Below are positions 41,962-52,800 of a stretch of 64,000 nt of DNA, one piece after another. This DNA is from Novosphingobium resinovorum (GTDB lineage: Bacteria; Pseudomonadota; Alphaproteobacteria; Sphingomonadales; Sphingomonadaceae). The stretch is taken from NCBI RefSeq assembly GCF_001742225.1, contig NZ_CP017077.1, forward strand, positions 868,001 to 932,000, read 5' to 3'. The notes beneath the pieces are model-generated. The model searched no databases. It had not been told where the DNA came from and saw only the letters and a list, made by a program, of their open reading frames with translations. Numbering within the stretch: position 1 is the first letter of the stretch; every line of letters starts with the position of its first letter. The translations under genes were made by a program, and so were the position numbers.

Positions 41962-42956
41962 TCCGCGCCATTGCGCTGTCGTTCGCTTTGCTGGCCGGAC
42001 TTGCCGGGCCATCGCAAGCACAGGAGGTCGCCAAGATCGACCCCGCCGTCGAGCTGAACGTTCTGTGCGAGGACAAGGATGCCAGTGCCTGTACCCGCCT
42101 CGGCAACCGGCTTCTCGAAGGCGACGGGATCGCGCGCGACGAGGCGAGAGCCATCTTCATTCTGGGCAAGGCCTGCCACCTTGGCGACATGCCAGGCTGC
42201 ACAATGACGGGCTTCGCCTACGGCAAGGGTGAAGGCGTCGCACAATCATCCGATATCGCGCGCGCCTACTACGACTATGCCTGCCATGGCGGCGAGGCGA
42301 CCGGATGCTCCAACCTCGGGCTTGCCTACATCAATGGAGACGGCGCTCCCCAAGACGATCGCCGCGCCGCCGCACTTTTCCAGCAGGCCTGCTCGAGCAG
42401 TTCGACGGCCGGTTGCGCCAATCTGGGTGCGTCCTATTCGTTGGGACGAGGCGTGCCGCGCAATCATCACCGGGCGGCGCAGCTTTTCAGCCAAGCCTGC
42501 GATGCCGACGATCAGCACGCCTGCTACAACCTGGGCGTGCTCTACCGCGATGGCCTGGGCCTGCGACGCAATCACAAACGCGCCGTCGCGCTGTTCGCAC
42601 AGTCGTGCGAGGCCAAAGACCCCAGCGCCTGCGGCAATCTCGCCAGCATGATCGACGACGGGCGGGGCACCGCCAAGGACCACCAGCGCGCCCTCGCACT
42701 GCATGACGAGGCGTGCACGCTTGGCGAAGCGGAAAGCTGCTTCACGCTTGGCCGGGCCTACCAGACCGGAAACGGCCGCGAGCGTGATGACTTTCGGGCC
42801 ATCGCCCTGCTGGAGCGTAGCCTGGCGCTGGCCCCCCGGACTCCATCCGCCGGCGAAGCCGCGAAAGCCCTCGCCATCGCGCGCGACGCGATCGCTGCCC
42901 CATCGATCCCCGCAATGGTAGGCGGGCCGGAAGGCCATCGCGCAAATGAGGAATAG
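41958..42956 (+). CDS. Secreted Sel1-repeat protein
   Basis: 332 residues from the ATG at 41958, with signal peptide (ALLAGLAGPSQAQ). It carries about seven Sel1/TPR-like units, each with a Cys pair: ACTRLGNRLLEGDG, GCTMTGFAYGKGEG, GCSNLGLAYINGDG, GCANLGASYSLGRG, ACYNLGVLYRDGLG and so on. The Cys pairs are typical of secreted beta-lactamase-HcpA-like Sel1 proteins with disulfides. Role: protein-protein interaction in the periplasm or outside; the partner is unknown, perhaps one of the operon neighbours. Four-base overlap with the gene before. Confidence 0.85.
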   Translation: MIRAIALSFALLAGLAGPSQAQEVAKIDPAVELNVLCEDKDASACTRLGNRLLEGDGIARDEARAIFILGKACHLGDMPGCTMTGFAYGKGEGVAQSSDIARAYYDYACHGGEATGCSNLGLAYINGDGAPQDDRRAAALFQQACSSSSTAGCANLGASYSLGRGVPRNHHRAAQLFSQACDADDQHACYNLGVLYRDGLGLRRNHKRAVALFAQSCEAKDPSACGNLASMIDDGRGTAKDHQRALALHDEACTLGEAESCFTLGRAYQTGNGRERDDFRAIALLERSLALAPRTPSAGEAAKALAIARDAIAAPSIPAMVGGPEGHRANEE

Positions 42957-42960
42957 AGCG

Positions 42961-44202
42961 ATGCGCCAAATCACTACCGCCCTCGTCTTGCTGCTGGCCG
43001 CTGCCTGGATGACCGCGGCAATGGCTGCGGATGCGCCTCGGGACGAGGCTGTGCTGACCTGCCGTATCCAGGGTCAAGATCGCGAGGTGTCGGTCTCGAT
43101 CACCGGCACACGTGCCACCTATCGCTACGGTTCGTCCCTGCAAAAGCCGGAGCTGACGCTGCGCAGCCCCCTGGCGGACTTGGACTATCGCCGGAAGAAC
43201 GGCCCGGGCGAGACGATCGACGAGATCGTGACCTTTACCAACGGCGATACTGCCTATCGGGTGGCGGCAGGTTTCAAAAACGGAGCGGCGCCGGACCCGA
43301 CCGCTCTTCAGCCTTTCGGGCTGCTGACGGTCAGCCGGGCGGGCAGGACACTCGCCGCGTTGAGTTGCCGCCCGGACAGCATAAGGCGAGTCCACGACCG
43401 CCTGCTTGCCGGCATGCGCGAGATCGGCCGGGAGCGATCTTCCGATGGCGAATCGTTTCCGAACTACGAGATCCAGTATCCCGCACCCGCTGACCAGTCC
43501 CCGCCCTGCAAGGCGGATTTCAACGTCGATACCTGCTGGAGCCGCGGCGTCGGTGCGGCACGCGGCGGCGATCTGCGCGGCGCGCTGGGGCACTACGACA
43601 TGTCCTGCGACGCCCACCTCGACGATCTTGGCTGCTACGAGGCGGGCAAGCTCTACCTGCAGAACCGCCAGTTGCGCGATTATGCCAAGGCCCAAGCGCG
43701 GTTCGCGCGCGTGTGCGACGGCAGTGACCCGGGACGCGGGCCCTACGCCTGCAAGTATCTGGAATGGATGAATCTGACCGCTACCGGCGTCAGCCGCAAT
43801 CTCGACCAAGCCTGGTCCAAGCTGGCGCGCGCTTGCTTCCTGCACAATGATGCGGACATGATCGACCCCGAGGGGTGCCACTTCTTCGCCAAGACCGTTT
43901 TCGCCGTGCGCGATGCCAAGCCCAGCCGATACCCCAGGGCGGACTTGCTCGCCTATGTGGCGCTGTCCCAAGCGTGCACCGATGATGCCAGGACGGTCTG
44001 CGACGAGGCGCTAGCGCTGTACCAGACCGGTATCGGACAGCACGCGCCCTGGACAAAGTCCTGCGATGCACTGGTCCGCGCCAAGGGTATGTTTGCGTCG
44101 TGCAAGGACATGGCGCGGCCGCGTGCCGACTACGACAGCGCCATAGCCACACGCCGGAAGCTCAAGGTCATGTTTCTGGCGGCTCTCGACGACCCGACTT
44201 GA
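42961..44202 (+). CDS. Secreted Sel1-like protein
   Basis: 413 residues from the ATG at 42961, with signal peptide cleaved near MAAMA|ADA. The first 150 residues form a beta-rich domain with two Cys. The rest has degenerate Sel1-like helical units with Cys pairs (CWSRGVGAARGGD, CYEAGKLYLQN, CHFFAKTVF). Third gene of the operon with the adhesin-E-like and Sel1 proteins, following the previous stop by four bases. Confidence 0.75.
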   Translation: MRQITTALVLLLAAAWMTAAMAADAPRDEAVLTCRIQGQDREVSVSITGTRATYRYGSSLQKPELTLRSPLADLDYRRKNGPGETIDEIVTFTNGDTAYRVAAGFKNGAAPDPTALQPFGLLTVSRAGRTLAALSCRPDSIRRVHDRLLAGMREIGRERSSDGESFPNYEIQYPAPADQSPPCKADFNVDTCWSRGVGAARGGDLRGALGHYDMSCDAHLDDLGCYEAGKLYLQNRQLRDYAKAQARFARVCDGSDPGRGPYACKYLEWMNLTATGVSRNLDQAWSKLARACFLHNDADMIDPEGCHFFAKTVFAVRDAKPSRYPRADLLAYVALSQACTDDARTVCDEALALYQTGIGQHAPWTKSCDALVRAKGMFASCKDMARPRADYDSAIATRRKLKVMFLAALDDPT

Positions 44203-44219
44203 ACGCCCACTGCCCGTGC

Positions 44220-44582
44220 TCAAGCGATCTGAGTCGGCGCCGTGCCGTAATAGCTCGACACGCGGTCGGCGTAGGCCTGGTTGAAATCGGGCGCATTGCT
44301 TGCCCAGCTCGGGCCGCCTTCGAGCACTCGGCGGTCGATCGTGACGATGTAGTCATCCCCGGCCGGATCATAGCCCAGCACGCCGAAGGGCACGGGATAG
44401 AAGCTCTTGTTGAACCCCAGGAAGCCCCCCAGGCTCAGGACCGCAAACGTCGCTTGCCCTGAACGCTTGTCCACCATCAGCGCCTTGACGTGACCGAGGG
44501 TGTCACCATCGCGTGATCGCACCTTCAATCCCGAAGTTTCCGCCTCGACGAGGGTCGGCGTTGCTGGCGATACTTCTGTCAT
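44220..44582 (-). CDS. PRC-barrel domain protein
   Basis: 120 residues from the ATG at 44582 (MTEVSPAT), with GAGGAG seven bases upstream. The PRC-barrel is GLKVRSRDGDTLGHVKALMVD, ATFAVLSLGGFLGF and YPVPFGVLGYD. PRC-barrel proteins are cytoplasmic or stress-related with RNA- or protein-binding roles. Convergent with the Sel1 operon. Confidence 0.85.
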   Translation of the reverse strand: MTEVSPATPTLVEAETSGLKVRSRDGDTLGHVKALMVDKRSGQATFAVLSLGGFLGFNKSFYPVPFGVLGYDPAGDDYIVTIDRRVLEGGPSWASNAPDFNQAYADRVSSYYGTAPTQIA

Positions 44583-44844
44583 CGAAAGCTCCTCGTAACC
44601 CGCCATTCGCTGGCGTTCGGGTCGTTGTCCGTCGGTTGTCCTCCCACAAACAAGGACGGCCTAGGGCAAACACCCGAAGCCATTCTCCGTTCCGCCGTGC
44701 TGCAGATGGACGCGTGATGCTGGGAAGCTGACTGTGCGTTCGCGCCCCAGATTCTAACATTCACGAGATGTCGCGGCGTTCCCGGAACCGGCCGTTCGTT
44801 AGTGCCAAAAGGTTTCCCTTTCGCTTCGAGAATTTCCCTGTTCG

Positions 44845-46104
44845 ATGGCCGGGAATGAATGTTACTCAACCGCTGTGACGCAACCTTTCCTGACACGCCG
44901 AGCCTTTTGGGGGGGCGGCATCGCCCTCGCTGCCACTCCTGCGTGGGCCGCCGAACCACTCCACGATGTCACGTTTATCGACGACTTCGATGAATTGTGG
45001 CGGACGCTGGGGGAGCGTTACTGTTTTCTGGCCGACAAGCAGACTGACTGGGATCAGGTGCGCTCATTCTACCGGCCGATGGCCCTGGCTGCGAAAGACG
45101 ATGCCGCTTTCACCAATGTCGTCCGGCGTGTCCTCGCGGAATTGTATGACGCGCACACGCATCTCTCTGATCCGCCTTACGGCGCGCCACGATGGCCGCT
45201 GTTCGATCTCCTTGCCGAGCGAACTGGCGGCATGGTTCGTATAGCTGCCATTGAAAGCGGTTCGGCGGCGGCTGATGCCGGATTAAAGATTGGTGATCGA
45301 ATTATCGCGATCGACGGGCGACCGATCGAAACGGTCATCCAAGATTTGATGCCGAAATGCCTCGTAAAGCCCGACGCGGCAGCCGATGCCTACACCATCA
45401 ACGTCGCGGTTGCGGGGTATCGGGGGAAGGCCCGCCTGTTGTCGGTGAGCTCGAAAGACGGCGCCTCCCGAACAGTCCAGCTTCCCATCAAGAAGAGGCC
45501 CGATTTGCCTGACGTTGAAAGCAGGATGCTTCCAGACGGCATCGGCTATATCGTTATCAGGAGCTTTTCCGACACCGCGACGGCTGATGCTTTCGACAAG
45601 GCATTGGAAAGTCTACAGGATGCTCCGGGTCTGATTATTGATGTTCGCGAAAACGGGGGTGGCGACACGGCCGTTGCCCGGCCGATCATGGGGCGATTCA
45701 TTCGAGAACGGACAGCTTACGCCATCATGCGTAGGCGAGCCGGGGCAGGATTGAGCGCACCGTGGACCGAATATGTCGATCCGAAGGGCCCCTTTACCTA
45801 CAGCAAGCCTGTTGTCGTGCTGACGAGCCATTGGAGCGGAAGCATGGCCGAGGGTTTCCCAATGGGTATGCGCGACATAGGCCGCGCGACGGTCGTTGGC
45901 ACGAAAATGATGGGATTGGGAGCAGCCGTCTTTCCGATCAGACTGGATCGGACCGGCATAAAGGCACAATATTCGGGGGAACCCGTTTATGACACGAAGG
46001 ATCGCCCACGTTGGCACTTCGTCCCGGACGTGGAAGTTGCGGACGGCAGTGACATTCTCGCTGCCGGAATAGCGGAGGTTAAAACGGCTATCAGCCGCAA
46101 TTGA
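44845..46104 (+). CDS. S41-family protease with PDZ domain
   Basis: 419 residues. The N-terminus has a possible Tat signal (LTRRAFWGGGIAL) ending near AWA|AE. The N-terminal helical part contains YDAHTHLSDPP, the PDZ domain reads VRIAAIESGSAAADAGLKIGDRI, and the protease core has GIGYIVIRSF, LIIDVRENGGGD and the nucleophile region TSHWSGSMAEGF, with a Lys in VGTKMMG. The catalytic Ser is probably in WSGSMAEG. Role: periplasmic C-terminal-processing-type peptidase. Single gene. Confidence 0.85.
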   Translation: MAGNECYSTAVTQPFLTRRAFWGGGIALAATPAWAAEPLHDVTFIDDFDELWRTLGERYCFLADKQTDWDQVRSFYRPMALAAKDDAAFTNVVRRVLAELYDAHTHLSDPPYGAPRWPLFDLLAERTGGMVRIAAIESGSAAADAGLKIGDRIIAIDGRPIETVIQDLMPKCLVKPDAAADAYTINVAVAGYRGKARLLSVSSKDGASRTVQLPIKKRPDLPDVESRMLPDGIGYIVIRSFSDTATADAFDKALESLQDAPGLIIDVRENGGGDTAVARPIMGRFIRERTAYAIMRRRAGAGLSAPWTEYVDPKGPFTYSKPVVVLTSHWSGSMAEGFPMGMRDIGRATVVGTKMMGLGAAVFPIRLDRTGIKAQYSGEPVYDTKDRPRWHFVPDVEVADGSDILAAGIAEVKTAISRN

Positions 46105-46332
46105 AATTATTCTCCTCTCATCTGACCATGACACGGGAGCGCCATTAATCCGTGGCGATGAGAGGCCGTCCACACCGGCACATGCAGGGATGGTGGCGAC
46201 GCCTCCGACCTTGTCAAGGCGGGGCAATGCCGCCGGATCGGCTGTAAGAACGAACAGGTGCGAACCTTTCTCCATCTTGGATTGGCGCGCCGGAATGCCA
46301 TCCTCGCTCAAATGAGACGCGAGGAGTTGGTT

Positions 46333-46467
46333 ATGCCTCACGCTTTTGAAATCACTTATTACGCGCCTCCGCAAACACCCAAAAAAGTGAACGGGTTGAT
46401 TTGGATCGTCGGCATCAATACCGCGCTTTGGGCGGCGATCGCCCTTGGAATATGGGCGTTATCGTGA
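46333..46467 (+). CDS. Very small membrane protein
   Basis: 44 residues from the ATG at 46333, with GAGGAG six bases upstream. A soluble N-terminus (MPHAFEITYYAPPQTPKK) is followed by one TM helix (GLIWIVGINTALWAAIALGIWAL). Function unknown. Confidence 0.55.
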   Translation: MPHAFEITYYAPPQTPKKVNGLIWIVGINTALWAAIALGIWALS

Positions 46468-46515
46468 ACTGCAATAAGGCCCGGACCTCTTGCGAGTGCC
46501 GGGCCAGTTGATTGC

Positions 46516-46533
46516 AAGGGCTATATAGCCCTT
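46516..46533 (+). terminator. Perfect 18-bp palindrome after the small membrane protein
   Basis: AAGGGCTATATAGCCCTT, 48 bases after the stop at 46467. The stem is short of a loop and has no U-tract, so termination is uncertain. Confidence 0.35.
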
Positions 46534-46592
46534 CGGGTCGCATGTGCGGCGTACACGGTTTCGCTGCACCGCATCATGACAATAGCGATGGA

Positions 46593-46611
46593 TCCTGAAA
46601 CAAGTTCAGGA
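46593..46611. repeat. Short palindrome TCCTGAA-N5-TTCAGGA
   Basis: Seven-base arms with a five-base loop, in the wider context GATCCTGAAACAAGTTCAGG. I recall similar palindromes scattered between genes in sphingomonads; only one copy is seen in this window. Confidence 0.4.
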
Positions 46612-46785
46612 TGACGACCTCTCTCGCGACACATCGCCAGTCCACCCTTCTCAGCCGATCTCAGCGCCGATTTGCAGCGCCCGGAAAGCGGCCGGACGGC
46701 TTTGCACTAACCTACGACCCGTTGGGTGATCGGCACGGCGACCAAGGTTGAATAGCCAACATTTTGCAGTTCGGTAGGGGAACAT

Positions 46786-46824
46786 CCCCGTCCGGCCGGT
46801 CCGTCAAGGACCGGCCGGACGGGG
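46786..46824 (-). terminator. Long hairpin downstream of the adhesin gene
   Basis: A perfect 17-bp stem (CCCCGTCCGGCCGGTCC and its complement) with a five-base loop GTCAA, ten bases past the adhesin stop. The U-tract is weak. A probable terminator for the adhesin gene. Confidence 0.65.
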
Positions 46825-46834
46825 TAAAGCGCCG

Positions 46835-49800
46835 TCAGGCGAAGGAGGCCTGGGTCAACAACTGTGCCTCCGTGTTGGCCAACGTGGCGAGGATGTCGCC
46901 GCTGCCGGTGTGGATGATCAGGCTGTCGGTGGCGGCCCCGCCGTTGGTGCCGGGGTTGCCCTGCGCGATCGTCACGTCCTCGAAGCTGATGCCGCCCGGC
47001 AGGCGCAAGTGGTCGGTGCCGATCTGGAAGTCGGTGACGAGGTCCGCCATCGACAGCGCCTGCCCGTCCGGCGCGTCGAGGACGAAGAGGTCCGCCCCGT
47101 CGCCGCCGGTCAGCACGTCGCGCCCGGCGCCGCCGATCAGGGTATCGTTGCCCGCAAGGCCGGAGAGGACGTCGTTGCCCTCGCCGCCGACGAGCAGGTC
47201 GTGCCCGGCGGTGCCGGTGAGGTGCAGGCTGTCGCTGACGAGGTGGCCCTCGGCGTCGAAGGTTTGCACGAACAGGCCCTCCTGCGCCGGGGCGGGCACG
47301 CGCACGTCGATCGTCGCGTCCACCGTGTGGTTGGCCGGGATGCCGCCCAGGATCAGCGAGATCTGCGCGTCATGGGTGCCGAGCCGGTCAAGGATCGTCT
47401 CGGGCACGCGGTAGACGCCGTCCGCGTCGGCGGTGAAGCCGGTGATGCGGATAATGCCGTTCACGGTCTCGGTGGCGCCCGGAATGTCGCTGAAGTAGAG
47501 CGAGTGAGGCTGGCCCGGGATGATCTGCAGCGTCACGCTGGTCGGGACGGCCCCGTGGGTATCGACGTGGAACGCCTCTGCCCGCAGTCCGGTGGTGCCG
47601 TCGGGCAGGCGCCCGGCATTGAGGCCGACACCGGTGACGGTGTCCCCTGTGGTGATCGACCGCTCGATCTGCTGCAGCGCCGAGTCCGGGTCGTAGACCA
47701 CGTCGATGACGCCGTTCATGTAGAACAGGGACTCGCCCTGCAGACCCGACGCGACCAGCGTGAAGCGGTTGTCGACCGCGAACTTGTCGAGCATGTCCTG
47801 CGTGATGAAGACCATGCCGTTCTCGTCCGGGACGAGCGGCAATTGCAGCAGGAACCCGTCGTTGCCGGTGCCCGAGAGGAGGAAGCCGGCACTGGCCGGA
47901 ACCCCGCCGAGGTAGATTTCGGTCGGTCGTCCCACGATGTTGTACAAGCTGCCCGCGCTGCCGCCGAGCGTGATCGAGGTGCCGTATTGCTCGGGCGAAA
48001 CGCCGTAGCTCATCACGTAGCCGCCGTTTTCCAACGCCTGCAGGTCGAACGGCAGGTCTTCGTCCTGCAGCGCGGCGGCGGGCAGGCCCTCCAGCAGGGT
48101 GACGCCGCCCTGCCTGCTGCCGTCCGCCCCAAAGCGCTGCACGGCGACACCGTCTGCCTGACCGTCGTTGTCGGCATCCACCACCCAGTTGACGACATAG
48201 CCGCCATTGGTCAGCGGGGTGACGTGAACGGTGTTGTCGGTATCGTCGCCCGAGATCACCGCGCTGGCCGGGCCGTCGATCCGCTCGCCCGATCCGGGTA
48301 GCATCACCCCGTCGGCACCGAAGGTGTGGACGAACACGCCCTCCTGCGCCTCGGTGCCTGCGCGCACGCCCACGGTGCCGGTCAGGGTGCTGTTCGCGGC
48401 GAGGCCGCCAACGATCAACAGGGCCTGGAAGTCATGGCCGTAAGCCTGCGCCAGGATCGCGTCGGGCACCGCATAGTCGCCGTTCGCGTCCGGCTGCAGG
48501 TTGGGGATCGTGATCGTCCCGTTCGGCAGGCGCATCGCGCCGGGCACGCCGGTGATGTCGATGTAGCTGCCGCCCGCGATCGTGATCTGCATGGTCACGA
48601 ATCCGGGCGCGCCGCTGGCGCTGTCGATGTGGAACACCTCGGAGCGAGTGCCCGGCAGGTTGAGCACGCCCACCCCGCTCGGCTGCACCGTAGCGGTGAT
48701 CGAGGTATCGACGAGGTCGGCGTCGAGATCGAAGATCCGGTCCGCAGACGACACCGCGAAGGCGTAGACCTGCTGGTTCGAGGTGAGGCCGTTCGCCACC
48801 AGCGTCAGGCGGTTGTCGACCGCGAACTGGTCGAGGATGTCCTGCGTCACCGCGATCCGGCCGTCGACCGAAGGCATCACCGCAACGTTGATTAGCTCCC
48901 CGCTCTCGTTGAGGCCGCGCAGCACGTAGCGCGCGTTGGTTGCGAAAACATCCACCTGAATGCTCGACGGTACACCGATGATCAGCATCGAGGACGCCGC
49001 CTGCGACAGCGAGACATTGGTGCCGATCTGCTCCATCGAGAGCGAATAAGTCAGCACATGGCCGCCGTTCGCCAACGCCTGCAAGTCGTAGGAGCCGACT
49101 TCGTCGACCCGGTCGAGCAGCTGCTCGGTGATGCCCTGGAGCAGGGTGACGCTGCCCACCTTGATGCCGTCCGCGCCGAAGCGCTGGAAGGCGAGGCCGT
49201 CCGCATCGCCGTTGCCGTCGGCATCGACCACCCAGTTGACGGTATAGCCGCCATCGGGAAGCGCGGTGATCTTCGCCGCGCCGTCATCGTCGCCATCGCC
49301 GAGGAACGGGGCATTGCCGCCGTCCACCCGCTCGCCCACAGGGCCGGTGGCGACGCCGTCGGGGCCGAAGGTCTGGACGAACACGCCCTCGACCGTGGCG
49401 ATCCCCTCGCGCACGCCCGCCGTCGCGCTGACGGTGGTGCCGGCGGTCAGGCCGGTGACCACGAAGACCGACTGGAACGAGCCGTATTCGAAGAACGTCA
49501 GCACCGCGTCGGGGATGCTGTAAGTGCCGTCCGCCCCGGCGGTCAGGGCCATCGTGAAGCTGCCGTTCGGCATCGCCGTCAACCCCGGGATGCTGGCGAA
49601 GTTGGCGATCGGCTGCGTAGTGAAGGGCGCGATGTCGATGGTCGAGGTGATCGTGACGACGACGGCGGCCGGGGTGCCGGTCACGCTGTCGAGGTGCAGC
49701 GTCTCGACCCGGCCCTCGGGACTACCGAGCACGGCGATGCCGCCCTGCTGCACGGTCGCGGTAAGGATGGCGGTATCGAGCGGCGCGGCGGTGTCGTAGA

Positions 49801-52800
49801 TCGCGTCGACTTTCGCCTCGATCGCGATCATCACGTTCTGCTGCGCAGGCACGCCGCCGAGCTGCAGCGCGAGGCGGTTGTCGACCGCGAACTGGTCGAG
49901 GATCGCCTGCGTGATCTGGATACGTCCGCCCTCGACGGCGAGCATGACGGTGTGGACCGCTCCGCTGCCGTCGAGGCCCCTCAGCGCGAAAGTCGCACCG
50001 GCGGGGGCGTCGTAGACATAGATGTCGGTCGGCTCGCCTACGATCGGCGCGACCGGCGCCTGTCCGGAAAGCACGATGTTGCGGTACGAACTGTCCTGCG
50101 CCAGCGTGAAGGCGAGCGCATAGCCGCCGTTCGCAAGGGCCGTCAGGTCATAGGCGGAATCGTCGCCCGCATCGGCGATCAACTGCTCGGACACGCCCTG
50201 AAGCAGGGTGATGCCGCCGTCCTTGGCGCCGTCCGCCGCGAAGCGCTGGACCGCGATCGCGTCGGGGGTTTCGTCGTGATCGACATCGACCAGCCAGTGA
50301 ACCACGAAGCCGCCGCCCGCGAGCGGGGTGATGCCGATCGTGCCGCCGTCGTCGTCGTCCAGAACCGGCGCGCCGAGACTGTCGATGCGCACGTCGGGTG
50401 CGACGATGGGCTGGACCGAATAGACATACTGCCCGGTCAGCGAGGGTGCGCTGGCGTTCCCGGCGGCATCGGTGGCCACCGCCGAGTAGTGCACCGCGCC
50501 TTCGCCCAGCTGCGCGAGGTCGGCGGCGCTGAGTGCCACGGTGAAGGCGGTGCCGCTGACGGCGGCCACTTTCGTCAGGGTCACGTCGCCATTGGTTAGC
50601 GTAAGAGTGACGGTGCTGCCCGCCTCGGTCGTGCCGGTGATGCTCGTGCCGTCCGCGCCGGTGATCGCGGTGATCAGCGTGCCCTCGGGCGTGGCGAGGC
50701 CGCTCGGCGCGGCGGGCGGGGCGGTGTCGAGCGTGACGACGGCGGGCAATGAGGCCGGGCCGACGACGCCTGCCGCACTGACGAACAGGGCAGTGAGCGA
50801 CTTGGCGCCATCGGCACCCAGTTCGGCCACCGAGAGGGTGAAGCTGACCGTGCCGTTGACGCCTGCCGCCGGAATATCAGCGGCGGTGAGGACGATCGAC
50901 TTCGCTTCCGCGCCGCCGATCATCAGCTTGAGCGTGTCGCCCGCCTTGGCGCCGCCGACCGGATCGAAAGCGACGGTGACGGTGACGCCGTCCGAAGCCT
51001 CGGCAGCCGAGATGCGGGCGCCGTCATCGACCACAGGACGCTCGGGCGGCGCGATCCAGCCATCCGCGGGTGACTGGGGCGGGGTGACGGTGCCCACTTC
51101 ACCGGCGGCGGTATCGAGCTTGTCGGTGAGCGCGGCGCCTTCGTAGGCCGCCGGATCGACGGCTGCGCCGCCGCTGACCGCCGTGCCGGCCTGCGTGGCG
51201 AGGGTGTCCTGCGCGACGATCTGTGCGGCGATGGCGGCGCCCAGCGTGCTTACGGCGTCGCTGCCGCTGGCGCTCTGGACCGCACCGTTGACGCTGGCAA
51301 GCGCCTCGCCGATCGCACTCGCCTGCGTGCCGAGGGCGGTGCTGCCGGTGGTGGTCGCCGCGCTCTGGATCACCGCGCTGACGACGGCGGGGTCGGACAG
51401 ATCGGTATGCCCCGCTGCGATCTGCGCGGCGATGCTCCGGATCGCGGCTTGCGAGCCCGCATTGGCGCCGCCCGCGACGCCTGCCGCCTCGCTCGCCGAA
51501 GCGATGACGGACAGGACGTTGGCGACCTGGATCGCCGCCTTCTGCGCGGCCACGGCATTGGCCAGCGTCGCCGCGTCGGTGGACGAGGCGATGGTGGCGA
51601 GTGGGTCGAAGCTGGTGAGGCTGACCGAGGCGTCGATGCCGAACGCGGCCTTCACTTGCGCCTCGGCGGCGGCAAGCTGCTGCGCGGTGGCATTGGCCGG
51701 GGCGAGCGCGGCGATCAGCGTGGTCAGCGGGGTCACCACGGTGGACCCGGCAGGCGCGACGAATACGCCCATAAACGCTTTCCCGGTCGCGATGTCGGTG
51801 GTGAGGTTGGTGCCGTTACCCGCGATCAGCGCGGTGGCGACGATCCGGCCGCCGCCCAGCAGGTCGGAGAAGTTACCCTGCGAATCCGTGACGGTGTAAG
51901 TCTCGGCGGTGAAGAGGCCGTCGCCGTTGGCATCGACGAACGCCTCGCCCGCATCGCGCACGCCGTTGTTGTTGGTGTCGGTGAAGCTCTCATGGTCCCA
52001 CACGCCGTCGCCGTCCGCATCACGGAAGACGAGGGCATTGGCGAGGTAGCCGTCCACCACCTGGCCGCTCGTACCGGGATCGAAGGCGATGGCCAGCGGC
52101 GTCGCGGCACTCGAGGCATTGCCCGCCGCATCGGTGAAGGCCGCGCCCGCAACCGCGACGCTGATCGTGCCGGGCAGGGTCGCCGCGCCGGGGGTGAGGG
52201 TGGCGGTGTAGACCTTGGGGTCGCTCGCCGAGACGGTGAGCCCGCTGACGGTGCCGCCGGTCACGGTTATGTCGGAGGCGGTGAAGCCTGCGGGCACTTC
52301 GCTGAACGTGAAAGTCAGCGCGGTCGTGAGCGCACCGGTGAGCGCAGTGTCGGCGGCGGTGATCGCGACGGTCGGCGCGGTGGTGTCCACCGTGATGCTC
52401 AGTGCCGAAGAGGCAGCGCCGACGTTGCCCGCCGCGTCGGTCGCGGTTGCGGTGAGGTTGTGCGCACCCTGCGCCAGCGCCACGTCGATGCTGAAGGCGC
52501 CGCTGGCGTTCGCCTTGCCGGTGCCGACGGTGGTGGCGCCGTCCTTGATGGTCACGGTCGCGTTGGCTTCGGCGGTGCCGCTGATGGTGAGGCCCGAGGT
52601 CTGGCTGGTCACGCGGTCGGAATTCGAGGTGCCGGTGTCATCGGCTGCCGCAAGCGCCAGCGCGGTCGGCGCGGCGGGCGGGGTGGTGTCGGTCGGCGTC
52701 GGTGTCGGGGTAGGGGTGGAACCACCGCCACCGCCGCCCGCAGCCGCCGCGACGATGCCGCCGAGCGCTCCCGCACCGAGCAGGCCGTAGAGCAGTCCGT

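Larger units (their letters stand above)
46468..46785. other. Gene-free stretch with two palindromes
   Basis: About 320 bases with no gene. It holds the perfect palindrome AAGGGCTATATAGCCCTT (46516-46533) and TCCTGAAACAAGTTCAGGA (46593-46611). The second has the look of a short dispersed palindromic element of this group, and the first may terminate the gene before it. Confidence 0.5.

Noticed and set aside
50900..51160. TAAG in the adhesin as a LapG-type cleavage site
   Set aside because: The motif (DTAAGEVG) lies in the middle of the protein, not after an N-terminal retention domain, and no LapD/LapG genes are present.
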